Below, in pieces: positions 1 through 7,150 of a stretch of 11,219 nucleotides of DNA. This DNA is from Entrophospora sp. SA101 (Eukaryota > Glomeromycota > Glomeromycetes > Entrophosporales > Entrophosporaceae). Numbering within the stretch: position 1 is the stretch's first letter; each line of letters opens with the position of its first letter. The notes under the pieces were generated by a model. The model saw nothing but the letters and a program-made list of their open reading frames with translations, had not been told where the DNA came from and did no database searches. Where the stretch lies: assembly GCA_958430865.1 (NCBI GenBank), contig CAUDNR010001478.1:1641-12859 (forward strand), read 5' to 3'. The position numbers and the translations under genes were made by a program.

Positions 1-544
1 TATAAATCAGTCCCTTATAATTAAAAGCAAAATTTTTCTAACACAACCTTCCAAGTAGTTATAAGCGACTTTGTAGGAAACACTTTGGCACAACTGTTGC
101 TGCTGAATTTGCTTTAGCCTGCATACTAGTTGAGTGATAATCTTAAAATAAGTGTAAAGAAAAGAAACGCTTTCGACCTGGCGTAGAATAACCAATATTT
201 AAGCTAGCCTTTTCTTTTAACTGTTGTTAAAAGCCCCAGTCTGGCTCTATAAAATTTATTTTGGTTGAAAATCGCTTGCTATATGAAAAACAGAGATTTT
301 TTTTTTGAAGTGGACGATAATAATTTTATTCGTGTAACGTTTATATTTGAATGACACGATCTGCAATGTCCCGCGACTAATATTAATATTAATATATTGA
401 AAGTATGTCAAAATTGCGGATTCCAACGGAATTAAGTTAAAAAAGTGTTAAAAAATATATCTGTACAGTATGTGTTACATATTGAAATATCCCCACTTTA
501 ATTGAACAATAAAGTTTTTTTTACTTTACACGCATAAAAAATTC

Positions 545-960
545 CACCGTGCTGGTATGGTGCGAATCATCTAAAGACATCACGTGCTGCGCCACTTACC
601 GAAAATTTTTATGCTGATCTTGCTTTATAAAGAATCCAATATATAAAATAAATCCAAATTTGTAAAAGATCTGTGACTTTGTCACGTGAATAATTGGTAA
701 ATAATCTGTAAATTGCAGTTTAGATATATAGTTGCCGAAATTTCAAATAAAATAGCAAAGTTACCCAACTTTAAACCATTATAACTTTTTTTTTAATTAA
801 ATAACTCAAAAAAAACTTTCTATTACATTATTTTTCATGTCTAGAATATTGCAAAAATAGAGAGTTTTTGGTAAAATAGCCCATATTTAATAAAGTATCA
901 GCACTTAAAGATTGGCAATATTTGATGATGTCTTTAGATGATTGCCACTATAGTGGTTAT
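545..960. repeat. Possible MITE with 18-bp perfect inverted arms
   Basis: Bases 565-582 and 926-943 are exact reverse complements over 18 bp (AATCATCTAAAGACATCA). The similarity extends weakly outward (GTGCG beside GTGGC), and the right end carries a perfect 12-bp palindrome CCACTATAGTGG at 945-956. The interior is AT-rich and non-coding. This fits a non-autonomous inverted-repeat element of about 0.4 kb. The exact ends and target duplication are not clear, so the limits are approximate. Confidence 0.45.
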
Positions 961-1410
961 GCTCTATATTTACACAAATTTTTTTTTCGCTATGATCAAC
1001 GTTACTCATCCATATAAAAATCTTGATTTTTCCTGAAATTTTCTAATTTTGGCAATATATCAAAACTTATTTTATACCCAATAAAATCAACCATAGTCTG
1101 TTATTATCATAAATAGAAATATGAATATGATGGATATTTTTATAAATGTTTCACAAAGGGTTGGAGTTTGGAATTGCTCAGCAAGTATTTAAAGAACAGC
1201 AGTTTTAAACGCACTTTGTCTTTTTAATATTTTTTTTAATATTTCATATTCTATATTAAATAAAACATGATTTCATTTTATTTTTTTAACATTTCATTAT
1301 TCCAACCACAATTTCATTTTTATTATTTCATTGGGCTGTTCAAATTTAGAAATCTGTTTAACATCATTTTTTGAAAAAAATATGGGATAAAAATTTAAAC
1401 ATTAAAATTT

Positions 1411-1426
1411 AAACGTTTAAACGTTT
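1411..1426. repeat. 16-bp perfect palindrome
   Basis: AAACGTTTAAACGTTT is its own reverse complement and sits in a run of related AAATTTAAAC words. It may be chance in AT-rich DNA; no function is claimed. Confidence 0.5.
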
Positions 1427-1514
1427 GATAAAAAATATGTAAAATTACTTTTTTTGGAAGCTTTTTGACGATCAAAGGATTAGTTTAAATTCAAAATTTC
1501 TAAAAAAATGAGAA

Positions 1515-1526
1515 GGGGGGGGGGGG
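1515..1526. repeat. Poly-G tract (G12)
   Basis: A run of twelve G bases within otherwise strongly AT-rich sequence. It breaks any coding interpretation of the overlapping minus-strand frame and is a likely length-variable site. Confidence 0.8.
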
Positions 1527-2015
1527 AGAGGTTGATGTTAAACGAGACTTCAAGTTTGAATGGCCTTGTTCTAAACAAACCACAATTTAATCTATATATT
1601 AAAATCTTGGATATTAACCCCCATATTTTATTTGTTACACCAAATTCGATAAATACACTTCTCTCTATAAACCAGTAAGGTCGTTGATGTGAACTGTAAA
1701 TACACAATTTTTTGATAATTTTAGAGATTAATTTATTATTATTATTATGTTTATAAGTCTTTTTGATTCTAACAAGAATATATATGAATCAATCGGTAAA
1801 TATATGGATGGATGAATGGACGAATGATGGAGAAGAATTCAATGAAAAAGTATAGTTGGCTAATTTTTAATTCAAAAATCAATATTGATGATAATCTTTA
1901 AAGTTATTATTATTTTATTATAAAATGAACAAAATTAACTAAATCTGTCTACAAAGAAAATATTATCCATTACACGAAGACACACTGATGAAACACACAA
2001 TCGCAATTTTGTTTA

Positions 2016-2034
2016 CCAATTGAAAAAAATTCCG
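2016..2034 (+). promoter_or_regulatory. Upstream CCAATTG-A7-TTCCG motif, copy A1
   Basis: This 19-nt word lies about 300 bp before the ATG of the plus-strand Zn2Cys6 gene. Near-identical words occur at 2176-2193 (+), 5682-5701 (-) and 5797-5815 (-). All four point the same way relative to the Zn2Cys6 gene they precede, and they differ only in the length of the A run (6-8). The word ends in CCG, the classic half-site triplet of Zn2Cys6 proteins, so autoregulation is conceivable. That is inference only. Confidence 0.45.
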
Positions 2035-2175
2035 CTATAGAGTAACTAGAAATACCTTTTATATCATGAAGGCAACATAATTTATTGTTATTAATAGAAT
2101 AATTACTGATAATAGTATCTCTTATCATAATCAATCAACGGTGAGTTGACATTATATTCAAATACGAATAACCGT

Positions 2176-2193
2176 CCAATTGAAAAAATTCCG
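2176..2193 (+). promoter_or_regulatory. Upstream CCAATTG-A6-TTCCG motif, copy A2
   Basis: Second copy of the shared motif, about 145 bp before the ATG at 2337. It has one A fewer than copy A1. It is preceded by a GAGTTGAC...TAATA-like context that also resembles the sequence before copy B2 upstream of the minus-strand paralogue. Confidence 0.45.
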
Positions 2194-2263
2194 ATAATTT
2201 ATTACGTATTCAACAGGAAATTTTTTATTTTTATTTTTTTTCGTACAACTACATTTGAAAACA

Positions 2264-2270
2264 TATATAG
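2264..2270 (+). promoter_or_regulatory. Putative TATA element of Zn2Cys6 gene A
   Basis: TATATAG lies about 70 bp before the ATG at 2337. The surrounding stretch (TTTGAAAACATATATAGCCT, then a Pyr-rich segment and AAACAC) aligns with the minus-strand sequence at about 5550-5585 upstream of the paralogous gene, which reads TTGAAAATATATATAGTC. Conservation in two otherwise diverged promoters supports a core promoter role. Confidence 0.45.
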
Positions 2271-2336
2271 CCTACTTTACAAACACGAGTAAAACATCAA
2301 CATTTAACAATTGTTAAATTTATTTTTTTGTCAGTG

Positions 2337-2531
2337 ATGGAAAGAGGTCCTTATATTAAAAATAAAAAAAGCTGTTTAGAATGTAAAAAAGCGAAGCAAA
2401 AATGCAACGAAAAAGATCCTTGCGAAAGATGTTATAAAAATAGTCGCCAATGCGATAGAAATTGGAATTCGAAAAAAAGAGGACGAAGAAATAAAACAGG
2501 TAATGTTCTTTTTTTTGTTGATCAGTATTGA
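2337..2531 (+). CDS. Small Zn2Cys6 DNA-binding protein A (64 aa, or first exon of a longer factor)
   Basis: The ATG at 2337 is chosen because the paralogue also begins MERG. A TTG nine bases upstream is unlikely in a eukaryote. Six cysteines follow the spacing C-x2-C-x6-C-x5-C-x2-C-x6-C at about residues 13-39, with Lys/Arg-rich residues between the first three. This is the fungal Zn(II)2Cys6 binuclear cluster, which binds DNA at CGG/CCG triplets in the nucleus. A basic segment (KKRGRRNK) follows. There is no coiled-coil dimerisation region or fungal-specific activation domain, although family members are usually several hundred residues long. CAG|GTAATG at 2497-2504 is a good splice donor, so this may be only exon 1. 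However, the short tail after it (ending FVD-x-Y, then stop) is shared with the paralogue at 5304-5492, which favours a genuine mini-protein or a truncation older than the duplication. The Zn2Cys6 assignment is firm; completeness is uncertain. Confidence 0.75.
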   Translation: MERGPYIKNKKSCLECKKAKQKCNEKDPCERCYKNSRQCDRNWNSKKRGRRNKTGNVLFFVDQY

Positions 2532-2676
2532 AAGGGAATAGAACGTATGGAGGGCAGAGAAAACAGATATTCAATGCGCGAAATGTGCTGTGTAAAGATG
2601 GGAACCGTGATTAGCCGCAATTCAACCGTAATTCAATTTTTATAGTTGAAACTAGTCATAATTAATTGAGGAATCT

Positions 2677-2897
2677 GTGCTAACCAAATTTGATAATTAT
2701 TGGCAGAACTTCCCAAAATAATTGATTAAATTTTGGTTGGCACTAGTGTTGGTCGCCAAAATATTTTGAGAGGTGAGAGTCAACTAAAATTAGAAGTCAT
2801 ATGTCAAAAGTCAAATTAATTTCGACTTATGGCGAAACCTTTTGACTTTTGCATAGTTATAAAATTCTTTAGTTTGGAAAACAACACTAGTTAGCAC
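2677..2897. repeat. Nested inverted-repeat element (two stacked hairpins)
   Basis: The outer 8-bp arms GTGCTAAC (2677-2684) and GTTAGCAC (2890-2897) are exact reverse complements. Inside, 2677-2702 pairs imperfectly with 2717-2743. ACTAGTGTTG at 2742-2751 pairs exactly with 2882-2891. ATGTCAAAAGTCAAA at 2801-2815 pairs with 2841-2854 with a one-base offset. The first hairpin resembles the hairpin at 5186-5243 (AACCAAATTTGAT beside AATCAAATTTGGT). No coding potential is seen, and a MITE or nested MITE pair is likely. Confidence 0.5.
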
Positions 2898-3060
2898 CGT
2901 ACGCACACACTGAATTATACGCTGTTCAGAAGCCAAGAAATAATTCTTACAGCCGGATTGTTTATTTTAAATTTTCTATCAAAAGTTATAAGCATAAAGG
3001 TTTGAAAATTTCATTATTTGGAGGATATATATATGCAAGAACAGGCGCCTAACAATAAAA

Positions 3061-3838
3061 ACTCATACTAACATCATCATTTTCCCCTCAAACAATGGAT
3101 AATCTTATAACTCAACGATAATTAAATCAAATGACCCAATCTCAACAAAAACAACCGCAACAACAACTACCACAATAACTGATACAAAGACCTACTATCA
3201 TACATTCTCCGAATAATAATAACCAAAATACTATGAATTTTACAAATACACTTGTTGATGTTGCTCGTAATCATACTGCATCATATGTCAGACTAACCTT
3301 AAATATTCGATTAAATTCTCGTTCAATTATAGCTCCCACTCCTCCTAATTTACCAATACACGCACAAAGTCAGGTCAATCAAAGAACAGTTGTTCAACAA
3401 CCTCAACAGCAATCAACAAACAATAATAATGTTTCCATACCTCAACAAACTCAACTATCGACAATCTCTCAACCAAGCATCAAACAATTAAGTCTTAATG
3501 CTTCTACATCATTAGTGACACCTTCTTTATCGATAATAGATAATAATGGTGGTAATGGTAGTAAAAATAATAAATCTTTTGATTCACATGAAAATTTAAA
3601 TAAAAAAGGAAGGTTGGACAATAATAGTATTGATAACCCACCTAAAGATTATGATAAGGAACCATCATTTGAAGAACTCTATGAATCAATAAGAAAGTTA
3701 AATAATACAATGAAAAATAACATGGATACTGGAGAAGCAGCCAAGGGAACTGAAGAAAGTCATATTCCTTGTAGAACGTATGTGGAAAATAGCTCCAATC
3801 ATGATTGTATTAGCAGTGCCTTGTCAAAATCTGCTTGA
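3061..3838 (+). pseudogene. Decayed Med15-like Gln/Asn-rich copy lacking the helical core (copy 1)
   Basis: This is a diverged duplicate of the gene at 7246-8816, alignable from about 3061 to its stop. Relative to that copy it carries an inserted TAA at 3119-3121 and a CAA-to-TAA change at 3176-3178, and it lacks the Pro/Ser-rich segment altogether. After the second stop an open frame of 201 residues runs from ATG 3233 to 3838. It keeps the Gln/Asn/Ser-rich middle and the acidic C-terminal tail (KDYDKEPSFEELYE, then MDTGEA and a terminal SALSKSA), but about 510 bp encoding the conserved helical domain is missing. Two further gaps of about 24 and 60 bp are also in frame. It could be a plain pseudogene or a shortened, expressed derivative; the stops and missing 5' end favour a pseudogene. 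Confidence 0.65.
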
Positions 3839-4109
3839 ATGCTTCTACTTCATTGAGAGGACTTATTAACGGATTGTTAATTGGTACTTTGTATTTAGTT
3901 GGTTGCTTTTATTTTTATTTTTATTTTTTTATTATTGGAAGAAAATTATAAGAACGTGTGGGGGAAAAGGTAAATTCCATGTATTACGATTTCTTTGATA
4001 TTTCCTATCACCTATGTTGCAATACATCGTTGTTTGTTGTTGTTTCACCTGGTTGATGATGGGCTTGCCCATTAACACTCAGTAAACAAACTTCATTTGT
4101 ATTGAGTTA

Positions 4110-4555
4110 TGTTCTTGTCATCGGGTACCTGATCTGTATGTCAATATGTTTTTCACGTATCCGAAAGGTACGTGAAAAAAGGATATTGCCTATAAGAAGT
4201 ATAGGTATCTGATACCTACCTGATAAATGAATTAACAGGTAGGTCCGACGTGTTACTGGCAGAAATAATTTTTTTTTTTTAATTCAAATATATTATTAAA
4301 CGATAAACTGATTGTATCACATGATTATAATATAAATAAGTTTGTTTATTTCTGCCAGTGATTGATTACATAGGACCTACTTGATAAATTCTTATTATTA
4401 TGTAACTTATTATGTAAACACTAAAAAATAAACGATAAACTGATTGTGTCGCATGATTATAATATAAAGTTGCTAAGTTTGTTTATTTATGCCAATTACA
4501 TAAGACCTACCTGATAACGAGTTGTTCTCATAACAGGAGTGACCTGCATATAATA
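4110..4555. repeat. Palindrome-rich insertion specific to block copy 1
   Basis: No counterpart is seen at the matching point of block copy 2. It contains an 11-bp perfect hairpin (4149-4159 with 4169-4179, 9-nt loop). It has inverted arms around 4235-4266 and 4347-4384 (ATTTCTGCCAGT and GGACCTACYTG matching in reverse complement). It also has an approximately 87-bp direct repeat (4298-4385 and 4430-4515, both beginning AAACGATAAACTGATTGT and ending ACCTACYTGATAA). It looks like one or more MITE-like elements, partly tandemly copied. Confidence 0.55.
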
Positions 4556-4559
4556 GAAT

Positions 4560-5125
4560 TTATTTTTCATTTTTAAATTGATTAAGTTTGAATTTGAATT
4601 TAAAATTTGTTATTTATTGCATAATGTGAAATAAAAAATTTCAGGTATCGATTTGCTCGGTATTTTTTTAATGAGCTCGCGAAACAATCCCATTTTGATT
4701 TATTAAGGATAGGTTGTTTGCTTTTTGATATGTATACTTTCTTTTATTAAAGCTTGATTTTGGGGAGCTAACACTGGTATGCTAATTAAACTCTTATATA
4801 AGGAGAAACACGGAAGATACTATACAATTGGAATAATTAATATCGTCCATCTCAGACATGTATATGGTGTTTCCAAGAGACTAGGCTTGTACAATCCTGT
4901 AGAATTATCAATGGCAAGATAAAATACGTGGTGCTATTGAATGTATCAATCCATTAGGTATTTCATTCAAGTGTGGATGCACTATAAAGTCATTCAATAA
5001 CTGTCATTGCTATTGTTTGTGCACAAACCCTCTCAAAAACTTACACATTCTATCTACATTACCACCAGTCAATTTATGATGGACATTCAAAACACTTCAA
5101 TATCAAAAAACCCGACTGTAACTAA
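4560..5125. repeat. Downstream conserved unit, copy 1 (degenerate)
   Basis: This matches about 9380-9934. Shared stretches include GGAGCTAACACTRGTATGCTAATT, GACTAGGCTTGTACAATCC and CACCAGTCAATTTATG. Compared with copy 2 it has a one-base deletion near 4874, a ten-base deletion near 4920 and an eleven-base deletion near 4990, so the frame that is open in copy 2 is broken here. The function of the unit is not recognised. It may be a gene fragment, a long 3' transcript region or a repeat captured in the duplication. Confidence 0.6.
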
Positions 5126-5185
5126 TTATTTCTTGACTTATAAACAGGGTATATAATAAAATTCAGTGCGTGTAATGTGCGTGTT

Positions 5186-5243
5186 AATCAAATTTGGTAC
5201 TTATTTATCGGCAGATTTTTGCAAATAATTACCAAATTTGATT
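5186..5243. repeat. 21-bp inverted repeat hairpin
   Basis: AATCAAATTTGGTACTTATTT at 5186-5206 pairs with 5223-5243 with a single mismatch and a 16-nt loop. Weaker similarity extends outwards (GTGCGTG beside CGCACAC). It lies just beyond the 3' end of the minus-strand Zn2Cys6 gene and could be a small MITE or act at the RNA level near the transcript end. Confidence 0.5.
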
Positions 5244-5303
5244 CCGCACACAATAATAATGATGATAATAATAATATATAGTAATAGATGGGATGATGGA
5301 TCT

Positions 5304-5492
5304 TCAATACGGATCAACAAAAGAAAAATCATTACCTGATTTTTTTTTTCTCCCTCTTGTGCCCGGAATCCAATTTTTATTGCAGTAGCTCTTACGATTT
5401 AAACATCTTCTGCAAGGAATCTCCTCACTACACCTCTTCTGTGCCTTTTTACATTCCAAACAGCTTTTTGTTACATAATGACCTCTTTCCAT
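5304..5492 (-). CDS. Small Zn2Cys6 DNA-binding protein B (62 aa, or first exon)
   Basis: Paralogue of the gene at 2337-2531, on the opposite strand and convergent with it. It starts at an ATG (5492) and encodes MERG followed by the binuclear cluster C-x2-C-x6-C-x5-C-x2-C-x6-C at about residues 11-37, then NW, a basic GTRGRKKK stretch and a tail ending FVDPY. The predicted role is sequence-specific nuclear DNA binding through two zinc ions. No dimerisation or regulatory domain is present. CAG|GTAATG occurs at the same codon as in gene A (GT at 5335-5334 on the minus strand), so either a conserved intron begins there or both copies share the same short C-terminus. Similarity between the two loci ends at the stop codon. 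Roughly half to 60% of residues match gene A, with both clusters intact, suggesting selection on the zinc domain. Confidence 0.72.
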   Translation of the reverse strand: MERGHYVTKSCLECKKAQKRCSEEIPCRRCLNRKSYCNKNWIPGTRGRKKKSGNDFSFVDPY

Positions 5493-5567
5493 TATCGATA
5501 AAAAAATAACTTGATTGTTTTATTTTAAAACGATGCAATTAACCTAAATCTGTGTTTATAAAATAGA

Positions 5568-5576
5568 CTATATATA
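5568..5576 (-). promoter_or_regulatory. Putative TATA element of Zn2Cys6 gene B
   Basis: TATATATAG on the minus strand, about 80 bp before the ATG at 5492. It is embedded in a segment that aligns with the region around 2264-2270 upstream of gene A. Confidence 0.4.
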
Positions 5577-5681
5577 TTTTCAAGTGTATGAAAAAAATAT
5601 ATGATTTTTTTATGTGCGCAAAAAAATTTTTTTTTTTTTCTATAAAACTATCATTTATATATATAATTATTTTGTTCCACA

Positions 5682-5701
5682 CGGAATTTTTTTTCAATTG
5701 G
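5682..5701 (-). promoter_or_regulatory. Upstream CCAATTG-A8-TTCCG motif, copy B1
   Basis: Minus-strand copy about 190 bp before the ATG of gene B, with a run of eight A. Same orientation relative to its gene as the plus-strand copies upstream of gene A. Confidence 0.45.
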
Positions 5702-5796
5702 ATTGAGTTAATATTAACGTGGATCAACTGGTAATAAATCAAGTTAAAAAATGAATATAAAGTGCGAGTTTTTTTATAATATTTTGTTGTTCCACA

Positions 5797-5815
5797 CGGA
5801 ATTTTTTTCAATTGG
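5797..5815 (-). promoter_or_regulatory. Upstream CCAATTG-A7-TTCCG motif, copy B2
   Basis: Second minus-strand copy, about 305 bp before the ATG at 5492. It is identical to the 19-nt copy at 2016-2034, which lies at nearly the same distance (about 300 bp) from its own gene. Confidence 0.45.
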
Positions 5816-6183
5816 ATTGATTAATATTACTGTATTAGTATTAACATGGCATGGATCAACTGGTAAAAAATCAAGTTAAAAAAATAAAAAAAAGTGCCAG
5901 TTTTTTTTTTTACAATTAATTGTAAGAAAGCGGGGATGAATGGTTACAAAAAAATAAAGAATACAAAATGCAATGATTTTTTTACGATATCAACATGAAC
6001 AAAAACTTACATAAAAGGTATTTTCCGATAGAAGATAATGGTGATCATAGTTATTAGATCTAACTTTCTTTTGTAATTGTTTCACAATTATAGGAATTTA
6101 TCAAACGTCCACTGTGTAACTCTTCATATAGAACTTTTTGGCTTAAAACCACATCCATCCATTTCTAGTATTCGAAATTCAGA

Positions 6184-6351
6184 ATGCACCATGGTTGGCA
6201 AATTGATTGGTCCGTTGAGAACTGATGGACTTTGGACTGGTCTATTGCCATTAATAAAATAATAAATATGATCAAAATGCTACACTAATGGATCCAATGG
6301 AACACCAATGGACTATCAATGGATCGCATATTTGCCAACCCTGGAGTGCAT
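6184..6351. mobile_element. Possible MITE with ATGCAC...GGTTGGCAAAT ends
   Basis: The left arm 6184-6203 (ATGCACCATGGTTGGCAAAT) and right arm 6330-6351 (ATTTGCCAACC...GTGCAT) are imperfect inverted repeats. They differ by a few bases and a two-base length change. The 168-bp interior has no convincing gene; the overlapping plus-strand frame from 6077 starts at TTG and covers this element. No clear target-site duplication was seen. Confidence 0.5.
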
Positions 6352-6374
6352 AGGGCGTGGGTGCTAATCAAATA

Positions 6375-6592
6375 CAGTATAACCCTTGTTTCAACGGACT
6401 TCGCTTCAACAAATTATAATTAAATTCGTGTTTCAACGGATTTTAAAAATCTTTGTTACTTATTACACATTATTATTGTGAAAACATAAAAATCCGTTGA
6501 AACGCGATTAGTAATTTCGTTTCAACGGATTTTAAATGAAATTTTCTTAAATTAATATGTACTGCCACTCCGTTAAAACGAGGGTTATACTG
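6375..6592. mobile_element. MITE of Tc1/mariner (pogo-like) type, TA target duplication
   Basis: The 24-bp terminal inverted repeats begin CAGTATAACCCT (6375-6398 and 6569-6592) and match at 22 of 24 positions. TA flanks both ends (6373-6374 and 6593-6594). At 218 bp and without a coding frame, this is a non-autonomous element. CAGT...ACGGA ends and TA insertion are typical of Tc1/mariner elements of the pogo group. The word TTTCAACGGA, or its reverse complement, occurs about five times: in both terminal repeats (one variant), at about 6430, at about 6491 (reverse) and at about 6520. These could be transposase-binding or satellite-like subterminal repeats. Confidence 0.85.
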
Positions 6593-6669
6593 TACGGGAA
6601 TTAGTTACAGATAATTTTCATATTTGGTTAGGATTCGTACCCTCCCACTCTAGGACCCGGACAATTATA

Positions 6670-6845
6670 CACAGTGGATCTCAGTTTAGCGGATACTAAT
6701 TAAAAATCTCGATTTAACAGATAAAGTCAAGAACGGTTCCATAATAACCATAATAATAATAAAAATTTTTCGGTATAACGGATGTTTGGAAATTTTCTCT
6801 GATACTAATTGCCTAAAATTATCCGTTAAACTGAGATTCATTGTG
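6670..6845. mobile_element. Second Tc1/mariner-type MITE, TA target duplication
   Basis: The terminal repeats CACAGTGGATCTCAGTTTAG (continuing CGGA; 6670-6693) and its partner at 6822-6845 match at 21 of 24 positions. TA flanks both sides (6668-6669 and 6846-6847). The element is 176 bp with no gene. Its ends share the AACGGA terminal-repeat tail with the element at 6375-6592, suggesting related transposases. It interrupts the middle of a palindrome: CTAGGACC (6650-6657) on the left and GGTCCTAG (6853-6860) on the right. Confidence 0.8.
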
Positions 6846-6961
6846 TAATTGAGGTCCTAGGTATTACGCTGTAAAACTTTACACATTATCTAATCTGTGA
6901 TTTACCAAAGTAAAAACCCACAAACATTATTATAAAAAAATTTCTTTTACAGAGATAAATC

Positions 6962-7150
6962 TTTTGGCACCAAAATCCATAGTACCGATGGTTAGAACTT
7001 GAGGTAAAAATGTCCAAAGGTGGGGTAAAAATGATCAACATTTACACATGTTATAGCGCTTAGATGATTCTTTAAAAGAAACATTTTTTATTATGAGATT
7101 TGGAGACAAGTCATGTGCTCAATATGATTCAAAACATTTTTGTGCCAAAA
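6962..7150. repeat. Inverted-repeat element at the 5' edge of the Med15-like frame
   Basis: TTTTGGCACCAAAAT at 6962-6976 and its reverse complement at 7136-7150 match at 14 of 15 bases, giving a 189-bp element. Its right end supplies the first codons of the long open frame around 7140, which starts with TTG, so that part of the frame is not real protein. No target duplication was confirmed. Confidence 0.5.

Larger units (their letters stand above)
1..2015. other. AT-rich intergenic region, no supported gene
   Basis: No open reading frame here has both an ATG start and recognisable protein features. The longer minus-strand frames near 7-195 and 1480-1707 begin at TTG, are short, and one reads through a run of twelve G bases. 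The stretch holds an inverted-repeat element (about 545-960), a degenerate series of ATTTCATT-like words (about 1239-1335), a perfect 16-bp palindrome at 1411-1426, the G tract at 1515-1526, and a GGATGGATGAATGG-type degenerate tetranucleotide run at about 1805-1832. Nothing else is recognised. Confidence 0.6.
3061..5125. repeat. Segmental duplication block, copy 1
   Basis: The block comprises the Med15-like copy, its 3' flank (to about 4110, including TTGATGATGGGCTTGCCCAT and CATTAACACTCAGTAAACAA) and a downstream unit (about 4560-5125). All align in the same order and orientation with about 7457-9934. About 450 bp of palindromic sequence separates flank and downstream unit here, whereas a different and shorter stretch occupies that place in copy 2. 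Divergence is substantial, so this duplication is not recent. Confidence 0.75.
5669..5912. repeat. Tandem direct repeat upstream of Zn2Cys6 gene B
   Basis: Two units of about 110-130 bp begin GTTCCACACGGAATTTTTTTT and TTCCACACGGAATTTTTTTC. They share CAATTGGATTGA, ATTAACRTGG, GGATCAACTGGTAA and AAATCAAGTTAAAAAA, and end with AGTGCSAGTTTTTTT. The second unit carries small insertions. Each unit holds one copy of the CCAATTG-A(n)-TTCCG motif on the minus strand, so the duplication doubled the candidate control site ahead of gene B. Confidence 0.65.

Noticed and set aside
7..195. Minus-strand 62-codon frame
   Set aside because: It starts at TTG, has no recognisable domain, and lacks a homologous copy in the window.
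1480..1707. Minus-strand 75-codon frame
   Set aside because: It starts at TTG and reads through the G12 tract; no family features.
2500..2525. Very short intron (GT at 2500, AG at 2525) in Zn2Cys6 gene A
   Set aside because: At 26 nt it is too short, and the AG is not conserved in the paralogue (GATCCG instead of GATCAG).
2356..2574. Minus-strand frame opposite Zn2Cys6 gene A
   Set aside because: It is the antisense shadow of a gene with a clear zinc cluster on the plus strand.
4298..4515. CRISPR-like array
   Set aside because: Only two long imperfect repeats are present, in eukaryotic DNA with MITE-like inverted arms.
5539..5811. Minus-strand 90-codon frame
   Set aside because: It lies in the tandem repeat upstream of gene B and encodes only Lys/Ile/Phe-rich low complexity.
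6077..6262. Plus-strand 61-codon frame
   Set aside because: It starts at TTG and runs into an inverted-repeat element; no domain.
6635..6650. tRNA B-box-like word (minus-strand GGGTACGAATCCT), suggesting a tRNA or SINE
   Set aside because: No matching A box, acceptor stem or anticodon arm can be drawn around it.
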